Positions 8,550 through 19,248 of a stretch of 64,000 nt of DNA are shown here, one piece after another. The DNA comes from Vreelandella neptunia (GTDB taxonomy: Bacteria; Pseudomonadota; Gammaproteobacteria; Pseudomonadales; Halomonadaceae), in NCBI RefSeq assembly GCF_000712975.1, contig NZ_JHQL01000005.1, positions 124,001-188,000 on the forward strand. Reading direction: 5' to 3'. Below the pieces are notes generated by a model, which saw only the letters and a program-made list of their open reading frames with translations, had not been told where the DNA came from and made no database searches. A program made the position numbers and the translations under genes. How positions within the stretch are numbered: position 1 is the first letter of the stretch; every line of letters begins with the position of its first letter.

Positions 8550-8906
8550 TTATTTGCGGATCGGCTTACGCGGGCCCTTACGGGTACGCGCGTTAGTCTT
8601 AGTCCGCTGACCACGCAGCGGAAGACTACGACGATGACGCAGACCACGGTAGCAGCCTAAGTCCATGAGACGCTTAATATTAAGCGTAACATCACGACGA
8701 AGGTCGCCTTCTACGGTGTACTTGCCAACTTCAGAACGCAGGGTATCAAGCTCATCGCTAGATAGATCCTGGATCTTGGCAGTAGGCGCGATACCGGCAG
8801 CAGCACAAACGTGCTGTGCGCGGGTACGGCCAATCCCGAAGATATAGGTCAGCGAGATCGCCGCATGCTTGTTGTCCGGGATATTGACGCCTGCAATACG
8901 GGCCAT
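8550..8906 (-). CDS. rpsM: 30S ribosomal protein S13
   Basis: S13 sits in the head of the 30S subunit and touches the P-site tRNA and bridges to the large subunit. The 118-residue sequence begins [15 protein letters not shown] and has the helix-two-turns-helix segment and the basic tail [20 protein letters not shown]. It is the first gene of the alpha operon; in enteric bacteria S4 represses translation from its leader, and a structured leader is present here. Confidence 0.98.
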   Translation of the reverse strand: MARIAGVNIPDNKHAAISLTYIFGIGRTRAQHVCAAAGIAPTAKIQDLSSDELDTLRSEVGKYTVEGDLRRDVTLNIKRLMDLGCYRGLRHRRSLPLRGQRTKTNARTRKGPRKPIRK

Positions 8907-9029
8907 CAGCTTACTCCGAAATTTGAGCGGCTTGCTCGTTTATTCATCTACAAAAGGCGCAACAGCATACCCCTTTATAAGCCTTATGGCAAGGGGTATG
9001 CCGGCACCCGCTTAAAAACAACCCAGGAA
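8907..9029 (-). promoter_or_regulatory. Likely alpha operon leader (S4-responsive element)
   Basis: The 123-nt gap between rpmJ and rpsM holds a long hairpin: GCATACCCCTT (8965-8975) pairs over 11 bp with AAGGGGTATGC (8991-9001), and its loop contains a second small stem (ATAAG/CTTAT, 8977-8987). In gammaproteobacteria this is the site where S4 binds a pseudoknot over the rpsM start. Position and structure fit; the pseudoknot itself was not worked out. Confidence 0.5.
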
Positions 9030-9143
9030 TTAACCCTGGCGCTGCTTGTGCCGCGGTTCGATGCAAATGACGCGGACAGCGCCATTGCGACGAATGATCT
9101 TGCAGTTACGGCACATCTTCTTTACGGAAGCTCGAACTTTCAT
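9030..9143 (-). CDS. rpmJ: 50S ribosomal protein L36
   Basis: A 37-residue protein is encoded here: it begins [14 protein letters not shown] and ends PRHKQRQG. It carries the zinc-binding Cys/His pattern of the C+ form (CRNC, then C27 and H32). L36 is a small zinc protein of the 50S subunit. The gene lies between secY (28 nt upstream) and rpsM, the standard end of the spc operon. Confidence 0.95.
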   Translation of the reverse strand: MKVRASVKKMCRNCKIIRRNGAVRVICIEPRHKQRQG

Positions 9144-9171
9144 CGTTCTCTCCAAATCGCAACGGCGCGCC

Positions 9172-10503
9172 TCAGCGCGTGATGCCGCCGCTACCGTAGC
9201 CTTTCAGGTTGGACTTCTTCATCACCGAGTCATATTGATGCGACATGAGATGCGACTGCACCTGGGCCATGAAGTCCATGATGACCACAACCACGATTAG
9301 AAGCGAGGTACCACCGAAGAAAAACGGCACGTTCCAAGCGACTATCAGGAACTGGGGCATCAAGGAAACCGCAGTGATATACAAGGCACCGAACAAAGTA
9401 AGACGAGTCATTACTTTATCGATATAGCGAGCGGTCTGCTCGCCGGGGCGAATGCCCGGCAGGAAAGCACCTGACTTTTTGAGATTGTCAGCTACATCCT
9501 TGGGGTTGAAGACCAGCGCTGTGTAAAAGAAGCAGAAGAATACCACTGCCGCCGCGAAAAGCAAGATGTAAAGCGGTTGGCCAGGGCCTAACGCTTGTGA
9601 TGCACGCTGCAACCACTCCATTCCTTCGCCAGCACCAACCCACTGACCAATTGAGGCCGGGAAGAGCAAAATACTGGAGGCGAAAATTGCTGGAATAACA
9701 CCAGCCATATTCACTTTCAAAGGCAAATAGCTGCTTTGACCTGCATACATCTTATTGCCAACCTGTCGCCTAGGGTAATTCACTTTCAAACGGCGTTGAC
9801 CGCGTTCGATGAATACCACAAATGCAACGGTAGCAATACCTAGCACTGACAGCGCTAACAGCGGAAGAACATTCCAGGCCCCTTCATTACGAGCAAGCTC
9901 GAATGCTTGCCCGACGGCACTGGGCAGCCCAGCAACGATCCCCGCGAAGATTAGCAGCGAAATACCGTTGCCAATACCCTTCTCGGTGATCTGCTCACCT
10001 AGCCACATCATAAACACCGCACCTGACACAAACGTAATCACGGCGGTGAAATAGAAGCTAAAGTCAGCGCTGTATGCGATGCCTTGGCTAGCCAGACCGA
10101 CCGACATGCCGGTCGCCTGGACAAGAGCCAGTATCACCGTGCCGTAGCGGGTGTACTGGCTAATCTTGCGGCGGCCAGCCTCACCCTCTTTCTTGAGCTG
10201 CTCAAGATGAGGAGAGACTGCAGTCATGAGCTGCATGATAATCGACGCCGAAATGTAGGGCATTATGCCCAAGGCGAGGACGCTCATACGCTCCAGGGCG
10301 CCACCTGAGAACATGTTGAACATGCCTAGGATGGTGCCCTGTTGCTCCCTAAACAAGGCAGCAAGCTGGTCAGGATTGATACCGGGAACGGGAATGTGGG
10401 CACCAATACGGTACACCACGATGGCGAGGAGTACGAAGCGCAAACGCGCCCACAGTTCACTCAGACCGCTGCCCATCGCCGGCATATTTCCTGACTTGGC
10501 CAT
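9172..10503 (-). CDS. secY: Protein translocase subunit SecY
   Basis: SecY is the pore-forming subunit of the SecYEG channel in the inner membrane. The 443-residue protein shows about ten membrane segments. The plug region follows [14 protein letters not shown] (about 34-47), and the cytoplasmic loops include the conserved [14 protein letters not shown] and the C-terminal loop with [23 protein letters not shown]. It starts directly after the rplO stop codon. SecE is encoded at the far end of the cluster (36309-36692). Confidence 0.98.
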   Translation of the reverse strand: MAKSGNMPAMGSGLSELWARLRFVLLAIVVYRIGAHIPVPGINPDQLAALFREQQGTILGMFNMFSGGALERMSVLALGIMPYISASIIMQLMTAVSPHLEQLKKEGEAGRRKISQYTRYGTVILALVQATGMSVGLASQGIAYSADFSFYFTAVITFVSGAVFMMWLGEQITEKGIGNGISLLIFAGIVAGLPSAVGQAFELARNEGAWNVLPLLALSVLGIATVAFVVFIERGQRRLKVNYPRRQVGNKMYAGQSSYLPLKVNMAGVIPAIFASSILLFPASIGQWVGAGEGMEWLQRASQALGPGQPLYILLFAAAVVFFCFFYTALVFNPKDVADNLKKSGAFLPGIRPGEQTARYIDKVMTRLTLFGALYITAVSLMPQFLIVAWNVPFFFGGTSLLIVVVVIMDFMAQVQSHLMSHQYDSVMKKSNLKGYGSGGITR

Positions 10504-10938
10504 TTAGTCCTCTACCTTGCCGCCGGCGGCTTCGATCGCTTCACGGGCACCTTTGGTGACCTTGATACCACGAACGGTAACCGCCTTGTTCAGTTCGCCA
10601 GAAAGGATGATCTTCGCGTGAAGCGTCGCATCCTTCAGCACGTTGGCTTGCTTCAGAGTTTCCATAGTGACTTCGTCACCAGCAACCTTAGCAAGTTCAG
10701 CCAGACGTACTTCTTCAGATACCAGCGACTTAGCAGACGTAAAGCCAAACTTCGGCAAACGACGCTGTAGTGGCATCTGACCGCCTTCGAAACCAGGCTT
10801 GACGCTGCCGCCACTGCGAGATTTCTGACCTTTGTGGCCACGGCCGCCGGTCTTACCAAGACCGGAACCGATACCACGACCAACGCGCTTTTCAGCGTGT
10901 TTGGAGCCCGGTGCAGGGCTCAGGGTATTGAGTTTCAT
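10504..10938 (-). CDS. rplO: 50S ribosomal protein L15
   Basis: L15 is a late-assembling large-subunit protein with a long extended N-terminal tail. The 144 residues begin [18 protein letters not shown] and carry the glycine/lysine-rich [20 protein letters not shown] stretch and the globular C-terminal half ending in [15 protein letters not shown], as in E. coli (144 residues). The stop abuts the secY ATG and the start lies 3 nt after rpmD. Confidence 0.98.
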   Translation of the reverse strand: MKLNTLSPAPGSKHAEKRVGRGIGSGLGKTGGRGHKGQKSRSGGSVKPGFEGGQMPLQRRLPKFGFTSAKSLVSEEVRLAELAKVAGDEVTMETLKQANVLKDATLHAKIILSGELNKAVTVRGIKVTKGAREAIEAAGGKVED

Positions 10939-10941
10939 GGA

Positions 10942-11124
10942 TTACTCTCCCTCAACGCGCACAAGGTAGTTAACCTTGTGGATCATGCCGCGTACGGCAG
11001 GGGTGTCTTCCAGCTCAACCGTGTGACCGATGCGACGCAGACCCAGGCCTTTCATAGTAGCCTTGTGCTTGGGCAAAACGCCGATGGTGCTGCGGATCTG
11101 GGTAACCTTGATCGTTGCTGCCAT
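10942..11124 (-). CDS. rpmD: 50S ribosomal protein L30
   Basis: The 60-residue protein ([20 protein letters not shown] at the N-terminus) matches short bacterial L30, including the [20 protein letters not shown] segment. L30 lies on the surface of the 50S subunit near 5S rRNA. It sits between rpsE and rplO with gaps of 6 and 3 nt, as in the usual spc order. Confidence 0.98.
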   Translation of the reverse strand: MAATIKVTQIRSTIGVLPKHKATMKGLGLRRIGHTVELEDTPAVRGMIHKVNYLVRVEGE

Positions 11125-11130
11125 GGTGCC

Positions 11131-11631
11131 TTACCCCGTGATCGCTTCGACAGACAGACCGCGCTTAGCGGCCACGTCTTCCGGTGCTTGCATGGAGGAG
11201 AGACCTTTAACAGTCGCCCGTACCACGTTAACCGGGTTGGTGGAACCGTAGCACTTGGCCAGTACATCATGGACGCCAGCAAGCTCTAGTACAGAGCGCA
11301 TAGCGCCGCCAGCGATGATACCGGTACCTTCAGAAGCCGGCTGCATGTACACCTTGGAAGCACCATGACGGGCTTTTACCGGGTACTGAAGCGTATGGCC
11401 TGCAAGGTTGACCTTGACCATGTTGCGACGAGCTTGATCCATCGCTTTCTGAATCGCGACCGGCACTTCACGCGCCTTGCCACGACCAAAACCGACACGA
11501 CCTTTACCATCACCAACGACGGTCAGCGCGGTGAAGCCGAAAATACGACCACCTTTGACCACCTTGGCGACGCGGTTAACCTGCACTAACTTCTCTTGCA
11601 GATCACCGCTTTGCTGTTCGTTCTTCGCCAT
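11131..11631 (-). CDS. rpsE: 30S ribosomal protein S5
   Basis: S5 contributes to decoding accuracy and mRNA unwinding at the entry channel. The 166-residue protein has the N-terminal double-stranded-RNA-binding-like domain with [20 protein letters not shown] (about 15-34) and the C-terminal domain with [19 protein letters not shown]. The loop residues [12 protein letters not shown] are intact. It follows rplR by 11 nt. Confidence 0.98.
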   Translation of the reverse strand: MAKNEQQSGDLQEKLVQVNRVAKVVKGGRIFGFTALTVVGDGKGRVGFGRGKAREVPVAIQKAMDQARRNMVKVNLAGHTLQYPVKARHGASKVYMQPASEGTGIIAGGAMRSVLELAGVHDVLAKCYGSTNPVNVVRATVKGLSSMQAPEDVAAKRGLSVEAITG

Positions 11632-11642
11632 CGTAAAACCCT

Positions 11643-11993
11643 TTAGAATTCCAGGCCGCCTTCACGAGCGGCGTCGGCCAGAGCCTTAACGCGACCGTGA
11701 TACTTAAAGCCAGCACGATCGAAGGCCACCTGGGTGATGCCTGCTTCTTTAGCGCGTTCAGCAATCAGAGCGCCAACCTTAGAGGCGGCTTCTGCGTTGC
11801 CAGTCGCACCCTCGCGCAGTGCTTTGTCCAGCGTAGAAGCACTGGCTAGCACTTTGCCACCATCCGGCGAGATAATCTGCGCATAGATGTGACGCGGAGT
11901 ACGGTTGACGCACAGGCGATACACGCCCAGCTCGCGGATCTTTGCGCGAGCGCGGCGGGCACGACGGAGACGAGATTCTTTCTTCGCGTTCAT
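11643..11993 (-). CDS. rplR: 50S ribosomal protein L18
   Basis: L18 binds 5S rRNA with L5 and L25 and anchors it in the central protuberance. The 116 residues start [20 protein letters not shown], a basic RNA-binding tail, and end in the conserved [20 protein letters not shown] segment. Gene order rplF-rplR-rpsE is standard, with gaps of 9 and 11 nt. Confidence 0.98.
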   Translation of the reverse strand: MNAKKESRLRRARRARAKIRELGVYRLCVNRTPRHIYAQIISPDGGKVLASASTLDKALREGATGNAEAASKVGALIAERAKEAGITQVAFDRAGFKYHGRVKALADAAREGGLEF

Positions 11994-12002
11994 AACCCTG
12001 CC

Positions 12003-12533
12003 TTACTTCTTCTTGGCTTCTTTGCGACGCACCTGCTCGTCGGCGTACCGAACACCCTTGCCTTTATACGGCTCAGGGGGACGGAAGGCGCGGATTTCCG
12101 CGGCGCACTGGCCGAGCATCTGCTTGTCCGCGCTTTTCAGCACGATCACGGTGTTCTTCGGCGTTTCCGCTGAGACACCCTTAGGCAGTTCATAGTCGAC
12201 CGGGTGCGAGAAGCCCAGTGAAAGATTGAGCGTCTGGCCCTTAGCTTGGGCACGATAACCGACGCCTACAATTTCGAGAGTTTTTGTGAAACCCTCGGAT
12301 ACGCCCGTTACCAGGTTCTGAACCAAGGCGCGGGTAGTACCGGCCATTGCCCAGCTCTTGGCAGACTCACTCGGGGCGAAGGTCAGCTGACCATCTTCTT
12401 GACCAATCACCACATCTTGGTGAATGGTCATAGATAGTGTGCCCTGGCCGCCTTTGGCGGTCAGCTGGCCAGCATCGATTTTAATCTCGACACCAGCAGG
12501 CACTTTAACCGGATATTTCGCTATGCGGGACAT
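12003..12533 (-). CDS. rplF: 50S ribosomal protein L6
   Basis: L6 lies near the factor-binding centre of the 50S subunit. The 176-residue protein consists of two similar alpha/beta domains and begins [19 protein letters not shown]. The signature [20 protein letters not shown] is at the C-terminus. Length equals that of E. coli L6 within one residue. It is 9 nt downstream of rpsH. Confidence 0.98.
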   Translation of the reverse strand: MSRIAKYPVKVPAGVEIKIDAGQLTAKGGQGTLSMTIHQDVVIGQEDGQLTFAPSESAKSWAMAGTTRALVQNLVTGVSEGFTKTLEIVGVGYRAQAKGQTLNLSLGFSHPVDYELPKGVSAETPKNTVIVLKSADKQMLGQCAAEIRAFRPPEPYKGKGVRYADEQVRRKEAKKK

Positions 12534-12542
12534 TCCAGCCTC

Positions 12543-12935
12543 CTAGAATACGGTGCAGATGACTTCGCCACCGACGCCTGCTTGGCGCGCGGCACGATCG
12601 GTCATGACACCATTAGAGGTGGTGACAATCGCGATACCCAGACCATCGGCGACCTTAGGCAGGTTGTCCTTGCCCTTGTATTGGCGCAAAGACGGCTTGG
12701 AAACCCGCTGAATGTGCTCAATAACCGGCTTACCCTCGAAGTACTTGAGAGTAACGGTCAGCTCGGGTTTAACGCCTTCAGCCACCGTAAAGTCGGTAAT
12801 GTAGCCTTCTTCCTTTAACACGCGGGCCACTTCAACTTTCAGCTTGGAGGACGGCATGGTAGCCGTCTCCTTGGTGGCCATCTGCGCATTGCGGATACGG
12901 GTAAACATATCCGCTAGAGTGTCTTGCATGCTCAT
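12543..12935 (-). CDS. rpsH: 30S ribosomal protein S8
   Basis: S8 binds the central domain of 16S rRNA and in E. coli also represses the spc operon. The 130-residue product begins [20 protein letters not shown] and ends with the conserved [19 protein letters not shown]. No frameshift or unusual residue is visible. It lies between rpsN (32 nt) and rplF (9 nt). Confidence 0.98.
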   Translation of the reverse strand: MSMQDTLADMFTRIRNAQMATKETATMPSSKLKVEVARVLKEEGYITDFTVAEGVKPELTVTLKYFEGKPVIEHIQRVSKPSLRQYKGKDNLPKVADGLGIAIVTTSNGVMTDRAARQAGVGGEVICTVF

Positions 12936-12967
12936 TTAATGTGCGCTCCTGATGATTCGACGTGACG

Positions 12968-13273
12968 TTACCAACTGGACTTTTTCAGACCAGGGACGTC
13001 GCCACGCATGGCGGCTTCACGCAGCTTGTTACGGCCAAGGCCGAACTTGTTGTAAAAACCGTGCGGACGGCCAGTGACGCGGCAGCGGTTACGCTGACGC
13101 ACCGGGCTTGAGTCACGCGGCAGTTGCTGCAGCTTCAGCGTCGCCTCGAAACGTTCTTCTTCAGAAGCGTTCACGTCCGAGATGATTTTCTTGAGCTCTG
13201 CGCGCTTAGCCGCATACTTCTCGACTAGCTGAGTACGCTTGAGCTCGCGCTCTATCATACTTTTCTTAGCCAT
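12968..13273 (-). CDS. rpsN: 30S ribosomal protein S14 (long, zinc-free type)
   Basis: The 101-residue protein is the long S14 form: it starts [20 protein letters not shown] and carries [20 protein letters not shown] in the C-terminal half. It lacks the paired CxxC motifs of the zinc-binding type. S14 is needed for assembly of the 30S head. It lies 10 nt after rplE. Confidence 0.98.
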   Translation of the reverse strand: MAKKSMIERELKRTQLVEKYAAKRAELKKIISDVNASEEERFEATLKLQQLPRDSSPVRQRNRCRVTGRPHGFYNKFGLGRNKLREAAMRGDVPGLKKSSW

Positions 13274-13283
13274 GATCCAACCC

Positions 13284-13823
13284 TTATTTCTTAAACGGGA
13301 AGTTCAGTGCCGCTAATAGCGCACGACCTTCCTCGTCGGTGTTGGCGGTAGTAGTGATAGTGACGTCCAGCCCCCGGATACGATCGATCTTATCATACTC
13401 GATCTCTGGGAAGATGATCTGCTCACGCACACCCATTGAGTAATTGCCGCGACCGTCAAAAGACTTCGGATTGAGACCACGGAAGTCACGCACGCGGGGA
13501 ATCGCAATGTTCACCAAACGGTCCAAGAAGTCCCACATACGCGCTGAGCGTAGTGTAACTTTGACACCAATCGGCCAACCTTCGCGCACCTTGAAGCCCG
13601 CGATGGACTTGCGTGCCTTGGTCACCAACGGTTTTTGACCGGAGAGTTTCTCCAGGTCGCCGATGGCATTATCGATCAGCTTTTTATCGCTGACCGCTTC
13701 GCCGATACCCATGTTCAGAGTCACTTTCGTGATCCGGGGTACCTGCATTACGTTGGCGTAGCTGAACTGCTCTTTGAGCTGAGCCACGACCTCGTTTTGA
13801 TAACGTTCTTTCAAGTTCGCCAT
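13284..13823 (-). CDS. rplE: 50S ribosomal protein L5
   Basis: L5 binds 5S rRNA and touches the P-site tRNA. The 179 residues begin [20 protein letters not shown] and include [15 protein letters not shown] and the conserved [18 protein letters not shown] segment. Length equals E. coli L5. It is 18 nt after rplX and 10 nt before rpsN. Confidence 0.98.
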   Translation of the reverse strand: MANLKERYQNEVVAQLKEQFSYANVMQVPRITKVTLNMGIGEAVSDKKLIDNAIGDLEKLSGQKPLVTKARKSIAGFKVREGWPIGVKVTLRSARMWDFLDRLVNIAIPRVRDFRGLNPKSFDGRGNYSMGVREQIIFPEIEYDKIDRIRGLDVTITTTANTDEEGRALLAALNFPFKK

Positions 13824-13841
13824 TTTGCTACCCGACTCGCG

Positions 13842-14156
13842 TTAGGCGTCGATCTGCGTCTGCGTCGACTTGTAGATACGTACCTTGGTACCGTCTTCCT
13901 TAACTTGGAAGCCGACGCGATCCGCCTTACCGGTCTCCGAATTGAAGATGGCTACGTTGGACGCGTGAATCGGAGCCTCACGCTCGACGATACCGCCCTG
14001 ATTTCCCGCCATGGGATTAGGCTTGGTGTGACGTTTAATCATATTCACACCGGACACCACGAAACGGTTTTCTAATACCCGCTTAACAGTGCCACGCTTG
14101 CCTTTATCCTTCCCGGCGATGACGATGACTTCATCGTCACGTTTGATCTTTTGCAT
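13842..14156 (-). CDS. rplX: 50S ribosomal protein L24
   Basis: L24 starts assembly of the large subunit by binding the 5' part of 23S rRNA. The 104-residue protein has the N-terminal KOW motif ([21 protein letters not shown]) and the segment [20 protein letters not shown]. It lies 14 nt after rplN and 18 nt before rplE. Confidence 0.98.
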   Translation of the reverse strand: MQKIKRDDEVIVIAGKDKGKRGTVKRVLENRFVVSGVNMIKRHTKPNPMAGNQGGIVEREAPIHASNVAIFNSETGKADRVGFQVKEDGTKVRIYKSTQTQIDA

Positions 14157-14170
14157 ATCCGCCTCGCTCC

Positions 14171-14542
14171 TTACAGCACTTCAGGCGCTAGGGAAATGAT
14201 CTTCATGAACTTCTCATTACGAAGTTCACGAGTTACCGGCCCGAAGATACGCGTGCCGATCGGCTGTTCGTTGGTGTTATTCAACAAAACTGCCGCATTT
14301 CCATCGAAACGGATCAGCGAACCGTCACTACGACGGACGCCACTACGGGTGCGAACGACTACCGCTTTCAGCACTTGGCCTTTTTTGACCTTACCGCGCG
14401 GAATCGCTTCCTTCACCGTTACCTTAATGACGTCACCAACGCGAGCGTAGCGACGGTGTGAACCGCCTAACACCTTGATGCATTGCACCCGGCGCGCTCC
14501 GCTGTTGTCGGCGACATCCAGCATTGTCTGAGTCTGAATCAT
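14171..14542 (-). CDS. rplN: 50S ribosomal protein L14
   Basis: L14 is a five-stranded beta-barrel protein near bridge B8 between the subunits. The 123-residue sequence begins [20 protein letters not shown] and ends IISLAPEVL. The conserved [20 protein letters not shown] and [12 protein letters not shown] motifs are present. It is the first gene of the spc block, 50 nt after rpsQ. Confidence 0.98.
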   Translation of the reverse strand: MIQTQTMLDVADNSGARRVQCIKVLGGSHRRYARVGDVIKVTVKEAIPRGKVKKGQVLKAVVVRTRSGVRRSDGSLIRFDGNAAVLLNNTNEQPIGTRIFGPVTRELRNEKFMKIISLAPEVL

Positions 14543-14592
14543 CGGTTTTCTCCAAACCTAATCTGACTGCACTGGTTGAACAGACAAGGGGA

Positions 14593-14853
14593 TTAACCCT
14601 TGGCTTGTTCGACCACCTCGACCAGCGTCCAAGCTTTCTTCTTGGAAAGCGGACGGCACTCCTGAATGGAAACCGTATCGCCTGCCTTAGCCTGGTTCGC
14701 CTCATCATGGGCGTGCAGCTTGGTGGAGCGCTTGACGTATTTTCCGTAGATCGGGTGACGCTCACGACGCTCGATCATTACGACGATGGATTTATCCATC
14801 TTATCGCTCACCACCTTGCCGGTGAGCGTACGTGTTTTTTTCTCTTCGGCCAT
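14593..14853 (-). CDS. rpsQ: 30S ribosomal protein S17
   Basis: S17 is an OB-fold protein that binds the 5' domain of 16S rRNA. I set the start at the ATG at 14853 (86 residues, [20 protein letters not shown]), because AGGTG stands five bases upstream and E. coli S17 has 84 residues. A frame from a GTG at 14862 would add three residues and overlap rpmC. The core [20 protein letters not shown] is conserved. One base separates the rpmC stop from the ATG. Confidence 0.95.
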   Translation of the reverse strand: MAEEKKTRTLTGKVVSDKMDKSIVVMIERRERHPIYGKYVKRSTKLHAHDEANQAKAGDTVSIQECRPLSKKKAWTLVEVVEQAKG

Positions 14854-14854
14854 C

Positions 14855-15046
14855 TTATTCACCTGCCTTCTCGTTGAGCATAGTCTTCACGCGGGCGATA
14901 TCCCGGCGGACCTGCTTGAGCAGATGAGTCTGGCTCAGTTGGCCAGTGGCCTTCTGCATGCGCAGGTTAAACTGCTCGCGGAGTAGCTCGAGGAGTTGCT
15001 CTTGAAGCTCTCCTACGGACTTTTCACGAATTTCCTGGGCTTTCAT
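14855..15046 (-). CDS. rpmC: 50S ribosomal protein L29
   Basis: L29 sits at the exit tunnel and helps form the docking site for trigger factor and SRP. I place the start at the ATG at 15046 (63 residues, [20 protein letters not shown]), the same length as E. coli L29. A frame starting at the GTG just upstream adds one residue. The ATG overlaps the rplP stop by one base (TGATG), which suggests coupled translation. The C-terminal [19 protein letters not shown] is highly conserved. Confidence 0.96.
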   Translation of the reverse strand: MKAQEIREKSVGELQEQLLELLREQFNLRMQKATGQLSQTHLLKQVRRDIARVKTMLNEKAGE

Positions 15047-15459
15047 CACATCACCGTCCGTTTAGCAAAGGTGGTGGACAAGGGCATCTTCTGTGCGGCC
15101 AACTCAAATGCTTCACGGGCCAGCTCTTCAGATACACCTTCAATTTCGTACAGGACCCGACCCGGTTGGATCTGGGCTACCCAGTACTCAACGGAACCTT
15201 TACCTTTACCCATACGAACTTCGAGCGGCTTCTTGGAGATCGGCTTATCAGGGAAGACGCGGATCCAAATTTTACCGCCACGCTTAACGTGACGTGTGAT
15301 CGCACGACGGCCGGCTTCGATCTGGCGCGCAGTAATGCGGCCACGACCGGTTGCTTTGAGACCGTACTCCCCGAAGCTGATCTTGCTTCCGCGATGCGCC
15401 AGGCCACGGTTGCGGCCTTTCATCATCTTACGGAATTTCATACGCTTGGGCTGTAACAT
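15046..15459 (-). CDS. rplP: 50S ribosomal protein L16
   Basis: L16 contacts the A-site tRNA and the peptidyl transferase region. The 137-residue protein starts [20 protein letters not shown] and carries [20 protein letters not shown] and [19 protein letters not shown]. The arginine corresponding to the hydroxylated residue of E. coli L16 (Arg81, in the RMGKGKG segment) is present. The gene is followed by rpmC with a 1-nt overlap. Confidence 0.98.
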   Translation of the reverse strand: MLQPKRMKFRKMMKGRNRGLAHRGSKISFGEYGLKATGRGRITARQIEAGRRAITRHVKRGGKIWIRVFPDKPISKKPLEVRMGKGKGSVEYWVAQIQPGRVLYEIEGVSEELAREAFELAAQKMPLSTTFAKRTVM

Positions 15460-15474
15460 CGACTCGCTCTCCCC

Positions 15475-16176
15475 TTACCTGGAACCTTTCTTCTTGGGCG
15501 CGTTGCCGGCAGGCTGTTGCTTAGCCTTGGCACGTACTTCCTCGATACCACCGAGGATTTCGCCCTTGAAGATCCACACTTTGACGCCGATGACGCCGTA
15601 GGTGGTGTGAGCTTCGTAAGTGGCGTAGTCGATATCCGCACGCAACGTGTGCAACGGAACGCGACCTTCGCGGTACCATTCGGTACGTGCGATTTCGGCA
15701 CCACCCAGACGACCTGACAGCTGAATCTTAATGCCGCCAGCGCCAAGACGCATTGCGTTCTGTACCGCGCGCTTCATAGCACGACGGAACATGACGCGAC
15801 GCTCAAGCTGACCCGCTACGTTAGCAGCGACTAGCTTGGCATCCAGCTCCGGCTTGCGAACTTCTTCAATGTTCACATGAACCGGAACGCCCATCATCTC
15901 GGTGAGATCACGACGCAAACGGTCGACATCTTCACCTTTTTTGCCAATCACGATACCCGGACGGGCAGTGTGAATGGTGATGCGGGCATTATTAGCCGGA
16001 CGCTCGATGTGAATGCGGCTTACGGAAGCGTTTTTCAAACGCTGTTCCAGGAAGCTGCGCACTTCGAGATCATTATTGAGCTTATCGGCATAGGCGCCGC
16101 GCTCGGCATACCAGACAGAAGCATGGTCTTTGACGATGCCCAGTCGAATGCCTGTTGGATTGACTTTCTGACCCAT
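15475..16176 (-). CDS. rpsC: 30S ribosomal protein S3
   Basis: S3 lies at the mRNA entry channel. The 233-residue product begins [20 protein letters not shown], has an N-terminal KH domain (about 38-106, with the [14 protein letters not shown] loop) and a C-terminal domain with [20 protein letters not shown]. The basic tail ends NAPKKKGSR. It lies 11 nt after rplV and 15 nt before rplP. Confidence 0.98.
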   Translation of the reverse strand: MGQKVNPTGIRLGIVKDHASVWYAERGAYADKLNNDLEVRSFLEQRLKNASVSRIHIERPANNARITIHTARPGIVIGKKGEDVDRLRRDLTEMMGVPVHVNIEEVRKPELDAKLVAANVAGQLERRVMFRRAMKRAVQNAMRLGAGGIKIQLSGRLGGAEIARTEWYREGRVPLHTLRADIDYATYEAHTTYGVIGVKVWIFKGEILGGIEEVRAKAKQQPAGNAPKKKGSR

Positions 16177-16187
16177 CTGGTCGACTC

Positions 16188-16520
16188 CTACTTCTCGGCT
16201 ACCTTGACGGTGATGTGACAGGTGCGCTTCAAGATACGATCCGCACGCCCTTTGGCACGCGGCTTGATACGCTTGAGCGTCATGCCCTCATCGACGCAGA
16301 TGGTCGAGACACGCAGCTCGTCTATATCCATGCCGTTATTTTCTTCCGCGTTTGCAATGGCGGACTGCAGCACTTTCTTAACCAGCTTGGCAGCCTTCTT
16401 CGGTGAGAAGGTCAGCAGGTCGAGTGCTTCGGCGACCGGTTTACCGCGCACCTGGTCAGCCACCAAACGGGCCTTCTGGGCGGATAAACGAGCGCCACGC
16501 AGCTTAGCTGTGACTTCCAT
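16188..16520 (-). CDS. rplV: 50S ribosomal protein L22
   Basis: L22 forms part of the constriction of the peptide exit tunnel through its long beta hairpin. The 110 residues begin [20 protein letters not shown] and end [12 protein letters not shown]. The hairpin segment around [20 protein letters not shown] shows no deletion of the kind linked to macrolide resistance. It lies 18 nt after rpsS. Confidence 0.98.
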   Translation of the reverse strand: MEVTAKLRGARLSAQKARLVADQVRGKPVAEALDLLTFSPKKAAKLVKKVLQSAIANAEENNGMDIDELRVSTICVDEGMTLKRIKPRAKGRADRILKRTCHITVKVAEK

Positions 16521-16538
16521 CTCTCAATCCTCTCTGGC

Positions 16539-16814
16539 TTACCGTTTGGCTTTCTTGTCCGCCGCATGCCCGCGATAAGTGCGAGTAGCAGCGAATTCGC
16601 CCAGCTTGTGACCAACCATTTCCTCGGAGACATGCACCGGGACGTGTTGGCGACCGTTATGGACAGCGATTGTGAGGCCTACCATGTTTGGCAGGATCAT
16701 CGAACGACGCGACCAAGTCTTGATCGGTTTGCGATCGTTCTTCTCCACTGCAGCCTCTACCTTCTTCAAAAGATGAAGGTCAATGAAGGGACCTTTCTTT
16801 AGTGAACGTGGCAC
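16539..16814 (-). CDS. rpsS: 30S ribosomal protein S19
   Basis: S19 lies in the head of the 30S subunit beside S13. The 91-residue protein begins [20 protein letters not shown] and includes [20 protein letters not shown] and the family pattern around [20 protein letters not shown]. It is 33 nt after rplB. Confidence 0.98.
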   Translation of the reverse strand: MPRSLKKGPFIDLHLLKKVEAAVEKNDRKPIKTWSRRSMILPNMVGLTIAVHNGRQHVPVHVSEEMVGHKLGEFAATRTYRGHAADKKAKR

Positions 16815-16847
16815 AGCCGTTACCTCTTAATGTCTTGGCAATTTAGA

Positions 16848-17678
16848 TCAACGCGTCTTATTACGACGACGAATGATCAGCTTGTCGGTGCGCTTGTTCT
16901 TACGCGTCTTGTGACCCTTAGTCGGCACGCCCCATGGGGATACCGGGTGACGACCACCACTGGTGCGGCCTTCGCCACCACCGTGCGGGTGATCGACTGG
17001 GTTCATCGCGACACCGCGAACAGTCGGACGCACGCCTCTCCAGCGCTTCGCACCGGCCTTGCCAAGTTGACGCAGGCTGTGCTCAGAGTTGCTCACTTCA
17101 CCCAAGGTCGCGCGGCATTCAGCCAGTACTTTACGCATTTCGCCAGAGCGAAGACGCAAGGTGGCATAATTACCTTCACGAGCGACCAACTGGGCGCTAG
17201 TACCGGCACTGCGAGCAATCTGCGCGCCTTTGCCCGGCTTCAGTTCGATACCGTGAACGGTAGAACCAAGCGGGATGTTGCGCAGCGGCAAAGCATTACC
17301 TTTCTTGATGGGCGCGTTTACACCAGATTCCAGCACGTCACCCGCGCTGACACCTTTCGGTGCAATGATGTAACGACGCTCGCCATCAGCGTACTTTAGC
17401 AGTGCAATGTGCGCACTGCGGTTCGGGTCGTGCTCCAGACGCTCAACAGTGGCAGGAATGCCATCTTTTGTGCGCTTGAAGTCGATCAACCGATAGTGGT
17501 GACGATGACCACCGCCCACGTGGCGAGTGGTGATGCGACCGTAGTTGTTACGGCCACCGGACTTGGACTGTTTTTCCAAAAGCGGTGCATAAGCACGGCC
17601 TTTGTACAGTTCTTCACCAACGATCTTAACGACGTGGCGACGACCGGCGGATGTGGGTTTGGTCTTGACGATTGCCAT
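16848..17678 (-). CDS. rplB: 50S ribosomal protein L2
   Basis: L2 is needed for subunit association and peptidyl transferase activity. The 276-residue protein contains an OB-like domain and an SH3-like domain, and near the C-terminus the signature [20 protein letters not shown] with the conserved histidine after NPVDH. The tail is basic ([20 protein letters not shown]). It is 17 nt after rplW. Confidence 0.98.
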   Translation of the reverse strand: MAIVKTKPTSAGRRHVVKIVGEELYKGRAYAPLLEKQSKSGGRNNYGRITTRHVGGGHRHHYRLIDFKRTKDGIPATVERLEHDPNRSAHIALLKYADGERRYIIAPKGVSAGDVLESGVNAPIKKGNALPLRNIPLGSTVHGIELKPGKGAQIARSAGTSAQLVAREGNYATLRLRSGEMRKVLAECRATLGEVSNSEHSLRQLGKAGAKRWRGVRPTVRGVAMNPVDHPHGGGEGRTSGGRHPVSPWGVPTKGHKTRKNKRTDKLIIRRRNKTR

Positions 17679-17695
17679 TATCCGTACTCCTGCCC

Positions 17696-17992
17696 TTATT
17701 CGGCGCCAGAGAAGTCTTCGAGCGTTTCACCCGCAGCCAGGGTCACATACGCTTTGCGGTAACCCTTACGCAGGCCAACGCCGTGAGCAGTACGCTTAGT
17801 TTTACCCTTCACGTTCAATACTTGAACGCTGCCGACCTTCTTGCCGAATAGTGCTTCAACGGCTTTCTTGATCTCGGGCTTGGTAGCATCAGATGCCACT
17901 TTGAAAACGTACTGGTTGCGCTCGGCTGCCATCGCGGCCTTTTCGGTCACGTGCGGTCCAAGCAGAACCTTAAATACGCGCTCCTGGTTCAT
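17696..17992 (-). CDS. rplW: 50S ribosomal protein L23
   Basis: L23 stands at the tunnel exit and is the docking point for trigger factor and SRP. The 98-residue protein begins [20 protein letters not shown] and includes [20 protein letters not shown]. Its ATG overlaps the rplD stop by 4 nt (ATGA), so the two are probably translationally coupled. Confidence 0.98.
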   Translation of the reverse strand: MNQERVFKVLLGPHVTEKAAMAAERNQYVFKVASDATKPEIKKAVEALFGKKVGSVQVLNVKGKTKRTAHGVGLRKGYRKAYVTLAAGETLEDFSGAE

Positions 17993-18594
17993 GCCAGCTT
18001 CTCCTCGAATTTACGCAGGGCGGAGACGGTGACCAGAACCTTATCAAAGGCAACTAGGCTCACCGGATCAGCTGCAGCGACATCCACCACGTCAACGTGG
18101 GGAAGGTTGCGTGCGGCCAGATAGAGCTTCTCGTCAATTTCTTCAGTAACGATCAACACTTTCTCAAGGTTGAGCTCTTTCAGCTTGGCAGCTACCTGCT
18201 TGGTCTTCGGCGCTTCAACGCTAAACTCTTCAATAGCGATCAGACGCTCTTGACGTACGAGTTCAGACAGGATGGAACGCATCGCCGCACGGTACATTTT
18301 GCGGTTTACTTTCTGGCTATGGTCCTGAGGACGCGCCGCGAAAGTTACGCCGCCGCTGCGCCATAGCGGAGAGCGGATAGTACCGGCACGTGCACGACCG
18401 GTACCCTTCTGACGCCACGGCTTTTTACCACCACCACGTACGTCGGAACGGTTCTTTTGAGCGCGAGTACCTTGACGGCCACCAGCCAAATAGGCAGTTA
18501 CCACCTGGTGAACCAGCGCTTCGTTGAATTCTTTGCCAAAAGTGGCGTCGGCTACTTCAACGGTACCCGTGCCTGCAGCAAGATTCAGATTCAT
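17989..18594 (-). CDS. rplD: 50S ribosomal protein L4
   Basis: L4 lines the exit tunnel and in E. coli also represses the S10 operon by attenuation and translation block. The 201 residues match the E. coli length; the extended loop includes [24 protein letters not shown] sequence ([20 protein letters not shown], about 58-77). It overlaps rplW by 4 nt and follows rplC by 15 nt. Confidence 0.98.
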   Translation of the reverse strand: MNLNLAAGTGTVEVADATFGKEFNEALVHQVVTAYLAGGRQGTRAQKNRSDVRGGGKKPWRQKGTGRARAGTIRSPLWRSGGVTFAARPQDHSQKVNRKMYRAAMRSILSELVRQERLIAIEEFSVEAPKTKQVAAKLKELNLEKVLIVTEEIDEKLYLAARNLPHVDVVDVAAADPVSLVAFDKVLVTVSALRKFEEKLA

Positions 18595-18609
18595 TGGTAA
18601 TTATCCCCT

Positions 18610-19248
18610 TCAGCGAGCTTTCACGGCGCTGCGAACGATAACATCGCTACCGGTCGCGCCCGGAACAGCACCTTTGATCAGCAGCAGGTTACGCTCGGCG
18701 TCGACACGGACGATCTCAAGGCTCTGTACGGTGCAACGGGCATTACCCATTTGACCGGCCATTTTTTTGCCTTTAAATACGCGACCCGGGGTCTGACACA
18801 TGCCGATAGAACCCGGCGCGCGGTGCGACAGGGAGTTACCATGCGTGTTGTCTTGGGTACGGAAATTCCAGCGCTTAACAGCACCCTGGAAGCCTTTACC
18901 CTTAGAGGTGCCGGTCACATCAATCATTTGACCAGCTTCGAAGAGGGATACGGTGAGTTCGCCACCCACTTCTGGAGATTCTTCGCCTTCTGCAAGACGA
19001 AATTCCATCAGTGAACGACCAGCCTCAACACCCGCCTTGGCAAACTGACCCGCTTGCGCTTTGGTGAGGTGCTTGGCTTTGCGAGAACCTGTGGTGACCT
19101 GAACCGCTGCATAACCGTCAGACTCAAGGGTCTTAACGCGCGTTACACGGTTAGGATCAACTTCAATAACGGTCACGGGCACAGAAGCGCCATCTTCGGT
19201 AAAGACACGGGTCATCCCGGCCTTTTTACCGACTAAACCGATAGTCAT
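18610..19248 (-). CDS. rplC: 50S ribosomal protein L3
   Basis: L3 is an early assembly protein whose loop reaches the peptidyl transferase centre. The 212-residue protein begins [20 protein letters not shown]. The segment [20 protein letters not shown] carries the glutamine in the MCQTPGRV context that is methylated in E. coli L3. It is separated from rpsJ by an unusually long 150-nt gap. Confidence 0.98.
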   Translation of the reverse strand: MTIGLVGKKAGMTRVFTEDGASVPVTVIEVDPNRVTRVKTLESDGYAAVQVTTGSRKAKHLTKAQAGQFAKAGVEAGRSLMEFRLAEGEESPEVGGELTVSLFEAGQMIDVTGTSKGKGFQGAVKRWNFRTQDNTHGNSLSHRAPGSIGMCQTPGRVFKGKKMAGQMGNARCTVQSLEIVRVDAERNLLLIKGAVPGATGSDVIVRSAVKAR

